A stretch of DNA of 64,000 bases from positions 1 through 64,000 of the forward strand of contig QHSP01000037.1 of NCBI GenBank assembly GCA_003220495.1, given 5' to 3'. The translations under genes were made by a program, and so were the position numbers. This stretch comes from Candidatus Rokuibacteriota bacterium (lineage in GTDB: Bacteria; Methylomirabilota; Methylomirabilia; Rokubacteriales; CSP1-6). The notes under the pieces are model-generated. The model saw only the letters and a program-made list of their open reading frames with translations, made no database searches and had not been told where the DNA came from. Of this stretch, positions 10,159-18,456 are shown piece after piece (positions within the stretch are counted from its first letter, which is position 1; every line of letters starts with the position of its first letter).

Positions 10159-11391
10159 ATGGCCCGCGACGGTTACCTGATCCTCGACAGCGACCTTCAC
10201 ATGATGGAGCCCGACGATCTCTGGTCCCGCTACCTCGAGGGCCCGCATCGCGCGAACCTGCCGCGGTTCTTCGGCGGGCAGCAGCAAAAGCTCGGCGAGA
10301 GCTCCGAGGACAAAGGTAACGCGGACACCATCATGGGGATGGAAGTCGCCGGGCTCGCGATTCCCGCGCACGCGAAGGCGGCTGGCGCCACCGCGTCGAG
10401 CCGCGAGCTACGGCGCCGGAGCCGCGCGCGGCACCCGCACTTCCAGGTCGCGCGCGGGCGCGGCTTCGACCCGGATTCGACCCTGACCGCAATGGACATC
10501 GAGGGCGTCGACGTCGCCGTCATGTACGGCACGCGCGGGCGGCAGATCCTGATGCACGACGACCTGGCGCCGGACTACGCGGCGGCGCTCGCGCGCGCCT
10601 ACAACAACTGGGCGCACGATTACTGCAAGAACCAGCCGGCGCGACTGAAGTTCGCCGCGCAGATCGCGATGCACAACATCCCGGCGGCCATCGCCGAGGC
10701 CCGGCGCTGTGTCAGGGAGCTCGGCGCCGTCGGCATCATCGGCACGCCGAATCCGGTCAACGGCCAGCACCTGCACGACGAGGCCTGCGAGCCGCTGTGG
10801 AGCGCGCTCGAGGAGCTCGACGTGCCGATCGGATTCCATCCAACCGGCAACACCTCACTCAAGGACGACGCCGGGCGGCGTTACGTCGGCCACGCCAATT
10901 TCCACCCGATCGCCCATGCCATCAGGAATCCGGTCGAGCTGATGGGCGCGATCGCCAGCATGACCACCGGCGGGATCCTCGAGCGCCATCCCCGGCTGCG
11001 CTGCGCGTTTCTCGAAGGCACCGCGGGCTGGCTCTCCTGGTGGCTCTGGCGGCTCGACGACCAGTGGGAGAAGTTCGGCCCGGGCTGCGAGCATCAGCTC
11101 ACGATGCTCCCGAGCGAGTACTTCAAGCGCCAGTGCTACATCGCGCTCGACGTGGACGAGGAGCCGGCGGTCGACGTCGTCAACAAGATGGGCGCCGACT
11201 ATTTCGTCGTCTCGACCGACTATCCGCACTCTGACGGGGCGTTCCCCGAGGCGATGGAGCAGTTCTTCGGACTGCCGTTCGGCGACGATGTGCGCCGCAA
11301 GATTCTCTGGAGCAATTGCGCGCGGCTCTACAACATCGACACGCCGGCGGACACGCGATTCTTCCAACAACTCACACGGAGGGAAGGCTGA
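10159..11391 (+). CDS. Amidohydrolase family 2 metal-dependent hydrolase
   Basis: ILDSDLHMMEPDDLW N-terminus, IGFHPTGN, VVSTDYPHSDG; typical amidohydrolase_2 layout. Confidence 0.85.
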   Translation: MARDGYLILDSDLHMMEPDDLWSRYLEGPHRANLPRFFGGQQQKLGESSEDKGNADTIMGMEVAGLAIPAHAKAAGATASSRELRRRSRARHPHFQVARGRGFDPDSTLTAMDIEGVDVAVMYGTRGRQILMHDDLAPDYAAALARAYNNWAHDYCKNQPARLKFAAQIAMHNIPAAIAEARRCVRELGAVGIIGTPNPVNGQHLHDEACEPLWSALEELDVPIGFHPTGNTSLKDDAGRRYVGHANFHPIAHAIRNPVELMGAIASMTTGGILERHPRLRCAFLEGTAGWLSWWLWRLDDQWEKFGPGCEHQLTMLPSEYFKRQCYIALDVDEEPAVDVVNKMGADYFVVSTDYPHSDGAFPEAMEQFFGLPFGDDVRRKILWSNCARLYNIDTPADTRFFQQLTRREG

Positions 11392-11392
11392 C

Positions 11393-12157
11393 ATGGCTCA
11401 CGCGTACCAGACCGATCAGTACGAAGGCATGATCGCCGAAACGGTGTCGATGAAGGGGCACAACGGGGACGCCATCAATGCGTACGTGGCGCGGCCGCTG
11501 GGCTCGGGCCCGTTCCCCGGCATGGTCGTCATCCACCACGCGCCGGGCTGGGACGAGTGGTACCGCGAGTGCACGCGCAAGTTCGCGCACCACGGCTTCG
11601 TGGCGATCTCGCCGAACCTCTACTTCCGCGACGGCCACGGCACGCCGGAGGACGTGGGCGCCAAGGTGCGCGCGGCCGGTGGCGCGCCGGACGCGAGGGT
11701 GCTGGGCGACCTCGACGGCGCGAACGCCTTGCTTCGCTCGCTGCCGTACGTGAGCCGTAAGATCGGCGTCTTCGGCACGTGCTCGGGAGGCCGGCAAGCG
11801 TTCCTCGCCGGCTGCCGGCTCAAGGGCCTCGATGCCGTGATCGAGTGCTGGGGCGGACGGGTCGTCATGTCCAAGGAAGAGCTCACGCCGAGCCAGCCGG
11901 TGGCGCCCATCGAGTACACCAAGGACCTCTCGGCCCCGATCCTCGGCCTCTTCGGCAACGAGGACAAGTCACCGACCCCGGAGCAGGTCAACCAGCACGA
12001 GGCCGAGCTGAAGAAGCACGGCAAGCCGTACGAGTTCCATCGCTACGACGGCGCCGGCCACGGCTTCTTCTACTACGACCGTGCGGCCTACCGTCAGGAG
12101 CAGGCGATGGACGGCTGGAAGAAGCTCTTCGCATTCACCGACCGGACCCTGCGCTGA
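11393..12157 (+). CDS. Dienelactone hydrolase family protein
   Basis: GTCSGGRQAFLAG nucleophile region, GAGHGFFYYDR, starts just after upstream stop. Confidence 0.88.
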   Translation: MAHAYQTDQYEGMIAETVSMKGHNGDAINAYVARPLGSGPFPGMVVIHHAPGWDEWYRECTRKFAHHGFVAISPNLYFRDGHGTPEDVGAKVRAAGGAPDARVLGDLDGANALLRSLPYVSRKIGVFGTCSGGRQAFLAGCRLKGLDAVIECWGGRVVMSKEELTPSQPVAPIEYTKDLSAPILGLFGNEDKSPTPEQVNQHEAELKKHGKPYEFHRYDGAGHGFFYYDRAAYRQEQAMDGWKKLFAFTDRTLR

Positions 12158-12179
12158 GCGGACATCAGGAGGCCAGCGC

Positions 12180-12491
12180 ATGTGTACGATGATCGCTCAG
12201 CAGGTGAAGATCCTGGGTCGCGGCAAGAGCGGCCCGGAGTGGTTCGACGTCCGTGAAGCCAACGTCTCGTACGACCATCCGTACGATCTGCCGCTCGAGC
12301 ACGCGCTCAACATCGACTTCGTCAACGAGGCGATGGGGCCGGGCGCCCGCGTCGCCGTCGAGCTGAGCGTGGATGCGGCGCGCCAGCTCGTGCAAACGAT
12401 CCAGGCCGTGCTCGCCGAGGCCGATCAGCGTGGCGTGCTGGAAGACTGTCCGGTCGTCCCGGTGCCGGTGCGCGATCCCGCCGCGGCGTAA
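12180..12491 (+). CDS. Conserved small protein of unknown function (possibly DUF6295-like)
   Basis: MCTMIAQQVKILGRGKSGPEWFDVREANVSYDHPYDLPLEHALNIDFVNEA; family name is from memory only. Confidence 0.6.
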   Translation: MCTMIAQQVKILGRGKSGPEWFDVREANVSYDHPYDLPLEHALNIDFVNEAMGPGARVAVELSVDAARQLVQTIQAVLAEADQRGVLEDCPVVPVPVRDPAAA

Positions 12492-12545
12492 CGACATAGC
12501 GGGCCGCGCGGGGCGGGTCCAGAGACTCGCTCCGCGCGGCTCATC

Positions 12546-13277
12546 TCATCGCGGAGTATTCCGCGTCAAGAACTCCTGGATGCGGGGCTTCGCCTCCGCC
12601 AGAGCCGCCCCCTGCTTCCACTCGCGGATGAACTCGCACTTGGGCATGAGCTTCGCGACTTCCTCGGAGATCGGGAGCGGATGCGCCTCGTCGTTGCCGG
12701 CCAGCACCAGGGACGGGGTGTGGCAGCTCGACACGAACGCGCGATCGACGCTGTAGACGAAGCCCGGGCCGTACAAGCTCTGGTGGATGGCATCGAGCAC
12801 CTTCTCGGTGGCCTCGGGATGATCCTTGAGGGTCTCGGCCCACGCGTTGAACCGCGCGGAGCGGCCGGGCGCCATGGCGCCCACCCGACCGATGGGCTGC
12901 GCGAGCACCGCGCTCGCGATGCGCTGGGGCTGGGCCTTCAGCATGCTCATGATGAAGGACCCGCCGATGCACTGGCCGTACAGGTGACAACGGTCGATGC
13001 CGAGGGAATCGAGCACGGCGATGTGGTCGTCGCGGTACGTGTGCCAGCCGTCCTGCGCGCTGATCGGCGCCCGCGACCGGCCGCCGGCATTGCGCTGATC
13101 CATCACGATCACCCGGAAGCTCCCGGCGAACTCGGTGATGGGGTTCACGGGCGCGGCGGGACGGCTCCAGACGTCGATCACCGACTGCAGCCCCGCCGGC
13201 GCGAACGTGAGGATCGGGAACCCGCGGCCGTGCTCCTCGAAGTAAATCGACGCGCCGCTGCGCTCGATGGTTGGCAT
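12546..13277 (-). CDS. Alpha/beta hydrolase
   Basis: VMDQRNAGGRS, HLYGQCIGGSFIMS, LVLAGNDEAHPL. Confidence 0.85.
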   Translation of the reverse strand: MPTIERSGASIYFEEHGRGFPILTFAPAGLQSVIDVWSRPAAPVNPITEFAGSFRVIVMDQRNAGGRSRAPISAQDGWHTYRDDHIAVLDSLGIDRCHLYGQCIGGSFIMSMLKAQPQRIASAVLAQPIGRVGAMAPGRSARFNAWAETLKDHPEATEKVLDAIHQSLYGPGFVYSVDRAFVSSCHTPSLVLAGNDEAHPLPISEEVAKLMPKCEFIREWKQGAALAEAKPRIQEFLTRNTPR

Positions 13278-13314
13278 GATCTTCTCCTCACCCGTTGATC
13301 TTCGGGACTGCCCG

Positions 13315-14223
13315 CTACGACACCACCCGACGCTTGACCTGATCCGCCAGCTTGCAGAACGCGCAGATCGTGCCGGTCGTCACCTGCCCGCAGCGCGCGC
13401 ACTCGTTGAGAACCAACGCCTCGGCGCGCTCGAAGGCCGGGCGCGCCCGATCGAGGAAGCCGAAGAGGAAGTTGTGCTTCGCGCCCGGCGAGGCGTCCTC
13501 CATACGGCTCAGGATCTCCTTGTGGGTGATCGAGGTCGCGCCCTTGGCGAACGGGCATTCCTCGACGATGTAGTCGATCTTCCGCAGGAAGGCGAACGCC
13601 GCCGTCTCGCGCTCCGAGAGCCGGTAGAGCGGCTTCACGCGGCGCACCAGCTTCGGGTGGGTCGAGGCCAGCGCGGGGGACTGGCGCGGCAGCGCGTCGG
13701 TCCGCCAGTGCATGACCGAGCCGAACAAGGTCGCCGCCTCGTCGTCGAGGTTGTGGCCGGTCGCGACCACCAGCATCCCCTGCTCGAGCGCCACCTTGTT
13801 CATCAGGTAGCGTTTCGAGAGGCCGCAGCCGGAGCACGGCGGCCGCCGCGTCACGTCTTTGATGACGGGCACCGGCGCGCCCACCTCGTCGCGCACGGCG
13901 CTGACGGTCAGCGGGACGCCACGGGCCGCGGCGAACTTCTCGCACTTGGCCTTCGACTCGACCGAGTATTCGAAGATCCCGAGGTCGAGGTAGAGGCCGG
14001 TCGTCCGGTAGCCGTCGTCGATCAGCACGTCCCAGAGCGCGAGCGAGTCCTTGCCGCCGGAGACCGCCACCAGCACCGTCTCGTCCCGCGTGAACATCCG
14101 GTGCTTGCGGATCGCCTCGCGGACCTGGTTGCGGAAGAACTCGAGGAAGTCCGGCGCGCAGAACGCGGCGTTGTGACGGCGCAGCTCGAGGACGGCCGGC
14201 TCACCGCACTTGCGGCACTTCAT
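13315..14223 (-). CDS. TtuA/TtcA-type tRNA 2-thiolation ATPase (adenine nucleotide alpha hydrolase, two zinc fingers)
   Basis: KCRKCGEP..., VAVSGGKDSLALWDVL PP-loop, CSGCGLSKRY, C-terminal CARCGQVTTGTICAFC. Confidence 0.88.
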   Translation of the reverse strand: MKCRKCGEPAVLELRRHNAAFCAPDFLEFFRNQVREAIRKHRMFTRDETVLVAVSGGKDSLALWDVLIDDGYRTTGLYLDLGIFEYSVESKAKCEKFAAARGVPLTVSAVRDEVGAPVPVIKDVTRRPPCSGCGLSKRYLMNKVALEQGMLVVATGHNLDDEAATLFGSVMHWRTDALPRQSPALASTHPKLVRRVKPLYRLSERETAAFAFLRKIDYIVEECPFAKGATSITHKEILSRMEDASPGAKHNFLFGFLDRARPAFERAEALVLNECARCGQVTTGTICAFCKLADQVKRRVVS

Positions 14224-14429
14224 CGCGAGCTCGCGCCGCCTCCCGACATGACCGGCCGCAGCTCGATCGTGTCGCCCTCGCGCACGACCTGGTCCGCCGT
14301 GACGAGATCGTCCCCGCAGATCACCAGGACCGTCTCGGGGATGATGTCGAGCTCGCGCAGGATCTCCTTCACGCGCCGGTTGCCGGCGACGTCGACCTCA
14401 CGGCGCGGATTTCTCAGAATGACCTTCAT
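14220..14429 (-). CDS. MoaD/ThiS-like (TtuB-type) sulfur-carrier protein
   Basis: MKVILRNPRREVDVAGNRRVKEILRELDI...VREGDTIELRPVMSGGGASSR; ATGA overlap with thiolation ATPase. Confidence 0.8.
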   Translation of the reverse strand: MKVILRNPRREVDVAGNRRVKEILRELDIIPETVLVICGDDLVTADQVVREGDTIELRPVMSGGGASSR

Positions 14430-14442
14430 GCTCGCCCGACCG

Positions 14443-14988
14443 TCACGCCCGTGGAAACCCCGGGGCGCCCTTGATCTCGCGGATCTGCACGAGATGGATG
14501 GAGTCGTGGTGGGCTTGCAGCTGCCACCACTGGGCGAGATCGAGCTCGCCGAACCGAAAGTGCTTGAACTTCAGCGGGCGCGGGTCGAGCGCCGCAAGCT
14601 TCTCGATCGACTGGCGGCTGCGCGCGCGCGTGGCCCGCAACGTCGAGAGGAGCTCGGCGATCGGCTTGCCCCGCTCGGGCCAGACGACCTCGGGCGCGTC
14701 CGCCGCGCCGGCCGGCGGCGCCGGAAATGGCTCGAAGGCGGTGAGGTCGGCGGGGAAGCCGCCGGATGCGCCCGCGGCATCGGTCTCGCGGGTGAGCTTC
14801 GTGGTCAGCTTGCCCGTCGCGATTTCCGCAAGGGTCAGGTGATGCACGACCTCACCGACCGACCAGTCCTTCTCGCTCGGCTTCCAGTCGGCTTGACCTT
14901 GCGAGAGCCCCTCGGCCTCTCCGAGGATCTCGGCGCGCACCGACTGGAGCTCGGTCCACAGTGCTTCGACGGGCTTGGGAAGCGGCAT
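14443..14988 (-). CDS. DinB-family protein
   Basis: WSVGEVVHHLTLAE ... WWQLQAHHDSIHLVQIREI metal-binding His pattern; start at MPLPKPVEAL. Confidence 0.82.
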   Translation of the reverse strand: MPLPKPVEALWTELQSVRAEILGEAEGLSQGQADWKPSEKDWSVGEVVHHLTLAEIATGKLTTKLTRETDAAGASGGFPADLTAFEPFPAPPAGAADAPEVVWPERGKPIAELLSTLRATRARSRQSIEKLAALDPRPLKFKHFRFGELDLAQWWQLQAHHDSIHLVQIREIKGAPGFPRA

Positions 14989-15072
14989 GACGACGAGTAT
15001 ACCTCCGTTCCTCGCGCAGACAGCGCGTGCTACAGTCCTGCCGCCGCTCGAGCGGCGGGAGGTCATCGCGTC

Positions 15073-15630
15073 GTGGCGGATCGTCGGCAGCTGGCGCGCA
15101 TCCCGTGGCAAAGGCTCACCACTCGGCCCGTCTACGAGAATCGCTGGATCCGCGTCCGCGAAGATCAGGTCGCGCTTCCCGACGGACGGACGACGATCTA
15201 CGGCGTCGTGCAGTGCGCCGGCTGCGTCGGCGTGCTGCCGTTCCTCGACGCGGACACGGTCGTGCTGGTCGGTCAGTACCGCTACGTCTTCGGTGGCTTC
15301 TTTTGGGAGATGCCGACGGGAGCGATGAAGCCCGGCGAGAGCGAGGAAGCGGCGGTCCAGCGCGAGCTGGCGGAAGAGGCGGGATACGCGGCGGACCGGC
15401 TCGTGAAGCTCTGCTCGTACCAGACCTCGAAGAGCGTCGTCGACGAGACCGCGAACATCTACCTCGCCGAAGGACTGCGCGCGCTCGAGCTCCCGCCCGA
15501 TCCGACGGAGTTCATCGAGGTCCGGGCGTTCCTATTCGACGAGGTCGTGCGGATGGTCGAGCGCGACGAGATCAAGGACTCGATGACGATCGTCGCGGTG
15601 CTCCACGCGGCGCGCCGCCGGCCCCGCTAG
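15073..15630 (+). CDS. NUDIX hydrolase (ADP-ribose pyrophosphatase-like)
   Basis: GAMKPGESEEAAVQRELAEEAGY Nudix box; probable GTG start VADRRQLAR. Confidence 0.88.
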   Translation: MADRRQLARIPWQRLTTRPVYENRWIRVREDQVALPDGRTTIYGVVQCAGCVGVLPFLDADTVVLVGQYRYVFGGFFWEMPTGAMKPGESEEAAVQRELAEEAGYAADRLVKLCSYQTSKSVVDETANIYLAEGLRALELPPDPTEFIEVRAFLFDEVVRMVERDEIKDSMTIVAVLHAARRRPR

Positions 15631-15638
15631 GGTCGCGC

Positions 15639-16427
15639 CTACTTCGCGGACGCCAGCACCATCGGGCCCTGGGGCTGCTGCACGCCCGCCTCGGTCTCGA
15701 GCGTCACGGCGAAGACCTTCACGGGCTTGCCACCCTCCATCGGGGCGATGCGATGGGCCGCTCGTCCCGACGCGTCCACCTGGAAGAGCCCGGCGGGCCG
15801 TGGCGCCGAATCGCCGATCGTCCACATTTCGTAAGCCTTGCCCGGCGGCGCCGCCGGCAGATTGGCCACGAACACGTAGCCCCCGTTCACCGGATGCCAG
15901 ATGACCCGTCCGGTCGCCTCGGGGCTCGGCCCGAGCCCGCGCAAGGTGACGACTTGCGCCTGGGGATCGCGCAGCAGATCGGCCGCGTTCCGGTACACGG
16001 CGACCTGCTCCCGCAGCGCGGCCTCTTCGCGCTCGACCCTCGCGCGCAGCGCGGCCGACTCGCGCGCCATCACGCCCAGCTTCGCCTCGTAGCGCGTCGC
16101 GACGTAGGTGCCGGTGAAGCCCGCGGCGGCGATCGTGGCGACGACCGTGCCGACCGCCCAGACGAGCGGGCGCGGACGCGACCCACCGCGCCGCGCCGGC
16201 GTCGTCGCCGCGATGCGACGCATGAGCTCGTCCTTGACCGTCGGTGGCGGGATCACCGGCGGCCGCGAGCGCGCCAGCGTCGCGAGCGCCTCCGCCGATT
16301 CGCGCAAGGTCGCCTCGCAGACGTCGCATCCCGCGGCCAGATGGCGCTCGAAGTCGACGCGCTCCTGCCCGTCCAGGGCTCCGACCGCGTACGTCGCCGC
16401 GAGCGTGTCGTACGGTTCGTGGTTCAT
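15639..16427 (-). CDS. Anti-sigma factor, RskA/anti-sigma-K type
   Basis: C...C zinc anti-sigma-like N-term (AAGCDVCEATLRE), TM LVWAVGTVVATIAAAGFTG, C-term VFVANLPAAPPGKAYEMWTIGDSAPRPAG. Confidence 0.85.
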   Translation of the reverse strand: MNHEPYDTLAATYAVGALDGQERVDFERHLAAGCDVCEATLRESAEALATLARSRPPVIPPPTVKDELMRRIAATTPARRGGSRPRPLVWAVGTVVATIAAAGFTGTYVATRYEAKLGVMARESAALRARVEREEAALREQVAVYRNAADLLRDPQAQVVTLRGLGPSPEATGRVIWHPVNGGYVFVANLPAAPPGKAYEMWTIGDSAPRPAGLFQVDASGRAAHRIAPMEGGKPVKVFAVTLETEAGVQQPQGPMVLASAK

Positions 16428-16954
16428 GAGCTCGCCTTCACCACCTCGCGCAGACGCTCGAGGCCGAGTCGGATCCGTGTCTTCACGGTGCCGAGCGGCT
16501 GCTTGAGGCGCTCGGCGATCTCCGTCTGGGTGAGCCCGGCATAGTACGTGAGCTCGATGACCTCTCGCTGGACGTCCGGCAGCCGATCGAGCGCGCTCAT
16601 GATCGTCCCGCGATCGGCGGCGCGCTCGGCGGCGTCCGGTGCCGAGTCGCGCGGCGCCGCGGCGATCCCCTCGTCCAGGGGCGCCACGAAGGTCTCGCTC
16701 CGCCGGCGGGTCGACCGGATGCAATCGATCGCGCGCGTCCGCGCCCGCGTGACCATCCAGGCTTCAGGACTCCCCCGCGTGGCATCGTAGGCCGGAGCAT
16801 CCCGCCAGGCCTCCCAGAAGACCTCTTGGAGAACGTCGCTCGCGTCGGCGCGCTCGCGGACGATCCGAAGGATCGGCAGCCATCTGCCTGACGAGATCTC
16901 CGCCGATCGTCGCCATTCTCGCCTCTCACTACCATGACTACGGTCGACCGCCAA
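16424..16954 (-). CDS. ECF sigma factor, apparently N-terminally truncated
   Basis: RIVRERADASDVLQEVFWEAW region 2, LTQTEIAERLKQPLGTVKTRIRLGLERLRE region 4; missing part of region 2.1; start uncertain (TTG in supplied ORF). Confidence 0.75.
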   Translation of the reverse strand: MAVDRSHGSERREWRRSAEISSGRWLPILRIVRERADASDVLQEVFWEAWRDAPAYDATRGSPEAWMVTRARTRAIDCIRSTRRRSETFVAPLDEGIAAAPRDSAPDAAERAADRGTIMSALDRLPDVQREVIELTYYAGLTQTEIAERLKQPLGTVKTRIRLGLERLREVVKASS

Positions 16955-17003
16955 CTCTGGATCGCCCCCGTGGACATCGCCGCCGAGATGCTATTCTTGC
17001 GGC

Positions 17004-17538
17004 GTGAAATGGCTGCCCGAGGCCACTGGTCTCGATTCTGGAGAGCTTCACCCAGGCTGAGATCGAGCGACGCGAGCGACCGAGGACTTCCTGAAGATCG
17101 GGGGCGGCGTGTGCCAGGACTTCGCCCACCTGATGCTCGCCCTGCTCCGGCTCCGCCAGGTGCCCTGCCGCTATGTCAGCGGCTACCTGCACGTCGAGCG
17201 CAAGAAGCGCGAGCCCTCGCAGAGTCACGCCTGGGTCGAGTTCCACTCACCGACGGCGGGCTGGGTTCCGTTCGACCCGGCGCACAACCGCCCGGTGGAC
17301 GACCGCTATGTCGTCGCGGGTCACGGCCGTCACTACGATGACGTGCCGCCGAACAAGGGGATACCGCGGCATCGCCAAGGAGACGTTGAAGGCCGAGGTC
17401 GTCACCGAGGTCGTGCCCGGCAAGATCGTCTCGACGCTTCGTGAGGAGATCAGTCACATCGATCTGCCGGTATTTCGCGAAATCCGCCCTCCCGACCGCA
17501 TCGTCACCAACGTCGCCGATGCCGGCGCTCACCAGTAA
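17004..17538 (+). pseudogene. Transglutaminase-like gene with multiple frameshifts
   Basis: Fragments in different frames: VKWLPEATG / VSILESFTQAEIE / FLKIGGGVCQDFAHLMLALLRLRQVPCRYVSGYLHV...HYDDVPPNKGI / YRGIAKETLKAEVVTEVV. Confidence 0.75.
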
Positions 17539-17566
17539 CAACAGCAGCAGGCCTTTGCACAGCCTG

Positions 17567-18010
17567 TTAAGCGGCCTGGCCCTGGATGCGCCGCCTGAGC
17601 TCCAGCGGGTCGCGAACGCGGTGGAAGATCTCCCGAACCCCGCCCGTCCCGGTAAGCGTGATCGAGCCGTAGCCGAGCATTCGGCCGCCCAGAGTCTGGT
17701 CGACCGACAGCGCCTCGACCTGTCGTAGCAGGAGCTCGATGGTGCGGCGCCGGATGAAGCCGACCTTGAGGATCATCCGCTTGTTCGTGACGCCGAGCTC
17801 CGTGGTCTGGTAGTCGATGAACGGCGGGATCAGCATCAGCGCGCCCAGGAGCAGGACGGCGGCGCCCGCGAGAGGCACCTGAGGAAAGGCGATCAGGACG
17901 GCGACGCCCACGATCAGCACGAGCACGGCGCGCGCGAAGATGATCCAGTGCAGCGCGGTCCGATAGACGACGTGCTCGTCGGGGAGCAGCGTCGCGTCGA
18001 TGTAGCTCAC
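17567..18010 (-). CDS. Bacterial PH-domain membrane protein (YdbS-like)
   Basis: LLPDEHVVYRTALHWIIF, two hydrophobic segments, TELGVTNKRMILKVGFIRRRTIELLLRQVEAL; GTGA overlap with upstream gene. Confidence 0.85.
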   Translation of the reverse strand: MSYIDATLLPDEHVVYRTALHWIIFARAVLVLIVGVAVLIAFPQVPLAGAAVLLLGALMLIPPFIDYQTTELGVTNKRMILKVGFIRRRTIELLLRQVEALSVDQTLGGRMLGYGSITLTGTGGVREIFHRVRDPLELRRRIQGQAA

Positions 18011-18456
18011 GACCCCCGTGTCGAGGGTGCGGGCACGCCGACGGCCCACAGATAGCCGTCGGGATCCTCCACCATGACCTCGCGCCAGCCATGGCCCTTG
18101 GTCGCGGCCGGCTGAACCACGTTCGCGCCGCGCTCACGCGCCCGTCGCTCGACCCCGTCGGGATCGATCCCGAATACGCGGAGCTCGGCCCCGAGCCCGC
18201 GGCGCTCTCCGCGGGTAAGCGGGGCGTACCAGGGATGCTTGTCGTACGTGTGGTCGGCGTGGAGCATCATCTCGACGCCGCCCACGTTGATGGCCGCGAA
18301 ATCGGGGTCGGCGTAGTGGACCGTCGCGTTCAGGACCGGCGTGAGAAATCCGACGGCGCGCTGCACGTCGCGGACGACCAGGTTCACCGTGAAGGGCGGC
18401 AGCTCCCGCCCATGGCGGTCCGCCGGCTTCCAGGGATCGCCGGTGCGCTGCTTCAA
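18007..18456 (-). CDS. VOC (glyoxalase) family protein
   Basis: FTVNLVVRDVQRAVGFLTPVLNATV ... HGWREVMVEDPDGYLWAVG. Confidence 0.85.
   Translation of the reverse strand: MKQRTGDPWKPADRHGRELPPFTVNLVVRDVQRAVGFLTPVLNATVHYADPDFAAINVGGVEMMLHADHTYDKHPWYAPLTRGERRGLGAELRVFGIDPDGVERRARERGANVVQPAATKGHGWREVMVEDPDGYLWAVGVPAPSTRGS

Noticed and set aside
13267-15072. N-terminal ~600 aa of the plus-strand 787-aa ORF
   Set aside because: Antisense to the thiolation ATPase, MoaD-like and DinB genes; only the C-terminal Nudix portion is real.
17109-17444. Intact small transglutaminase
   Set aside because: Frame ends in RHRQGDVEGRGRHRGRARQ nonsense, while the neighbouring frame continues the homologous YRGIAKETLKAEVVTEVV; treated as frameshifted.
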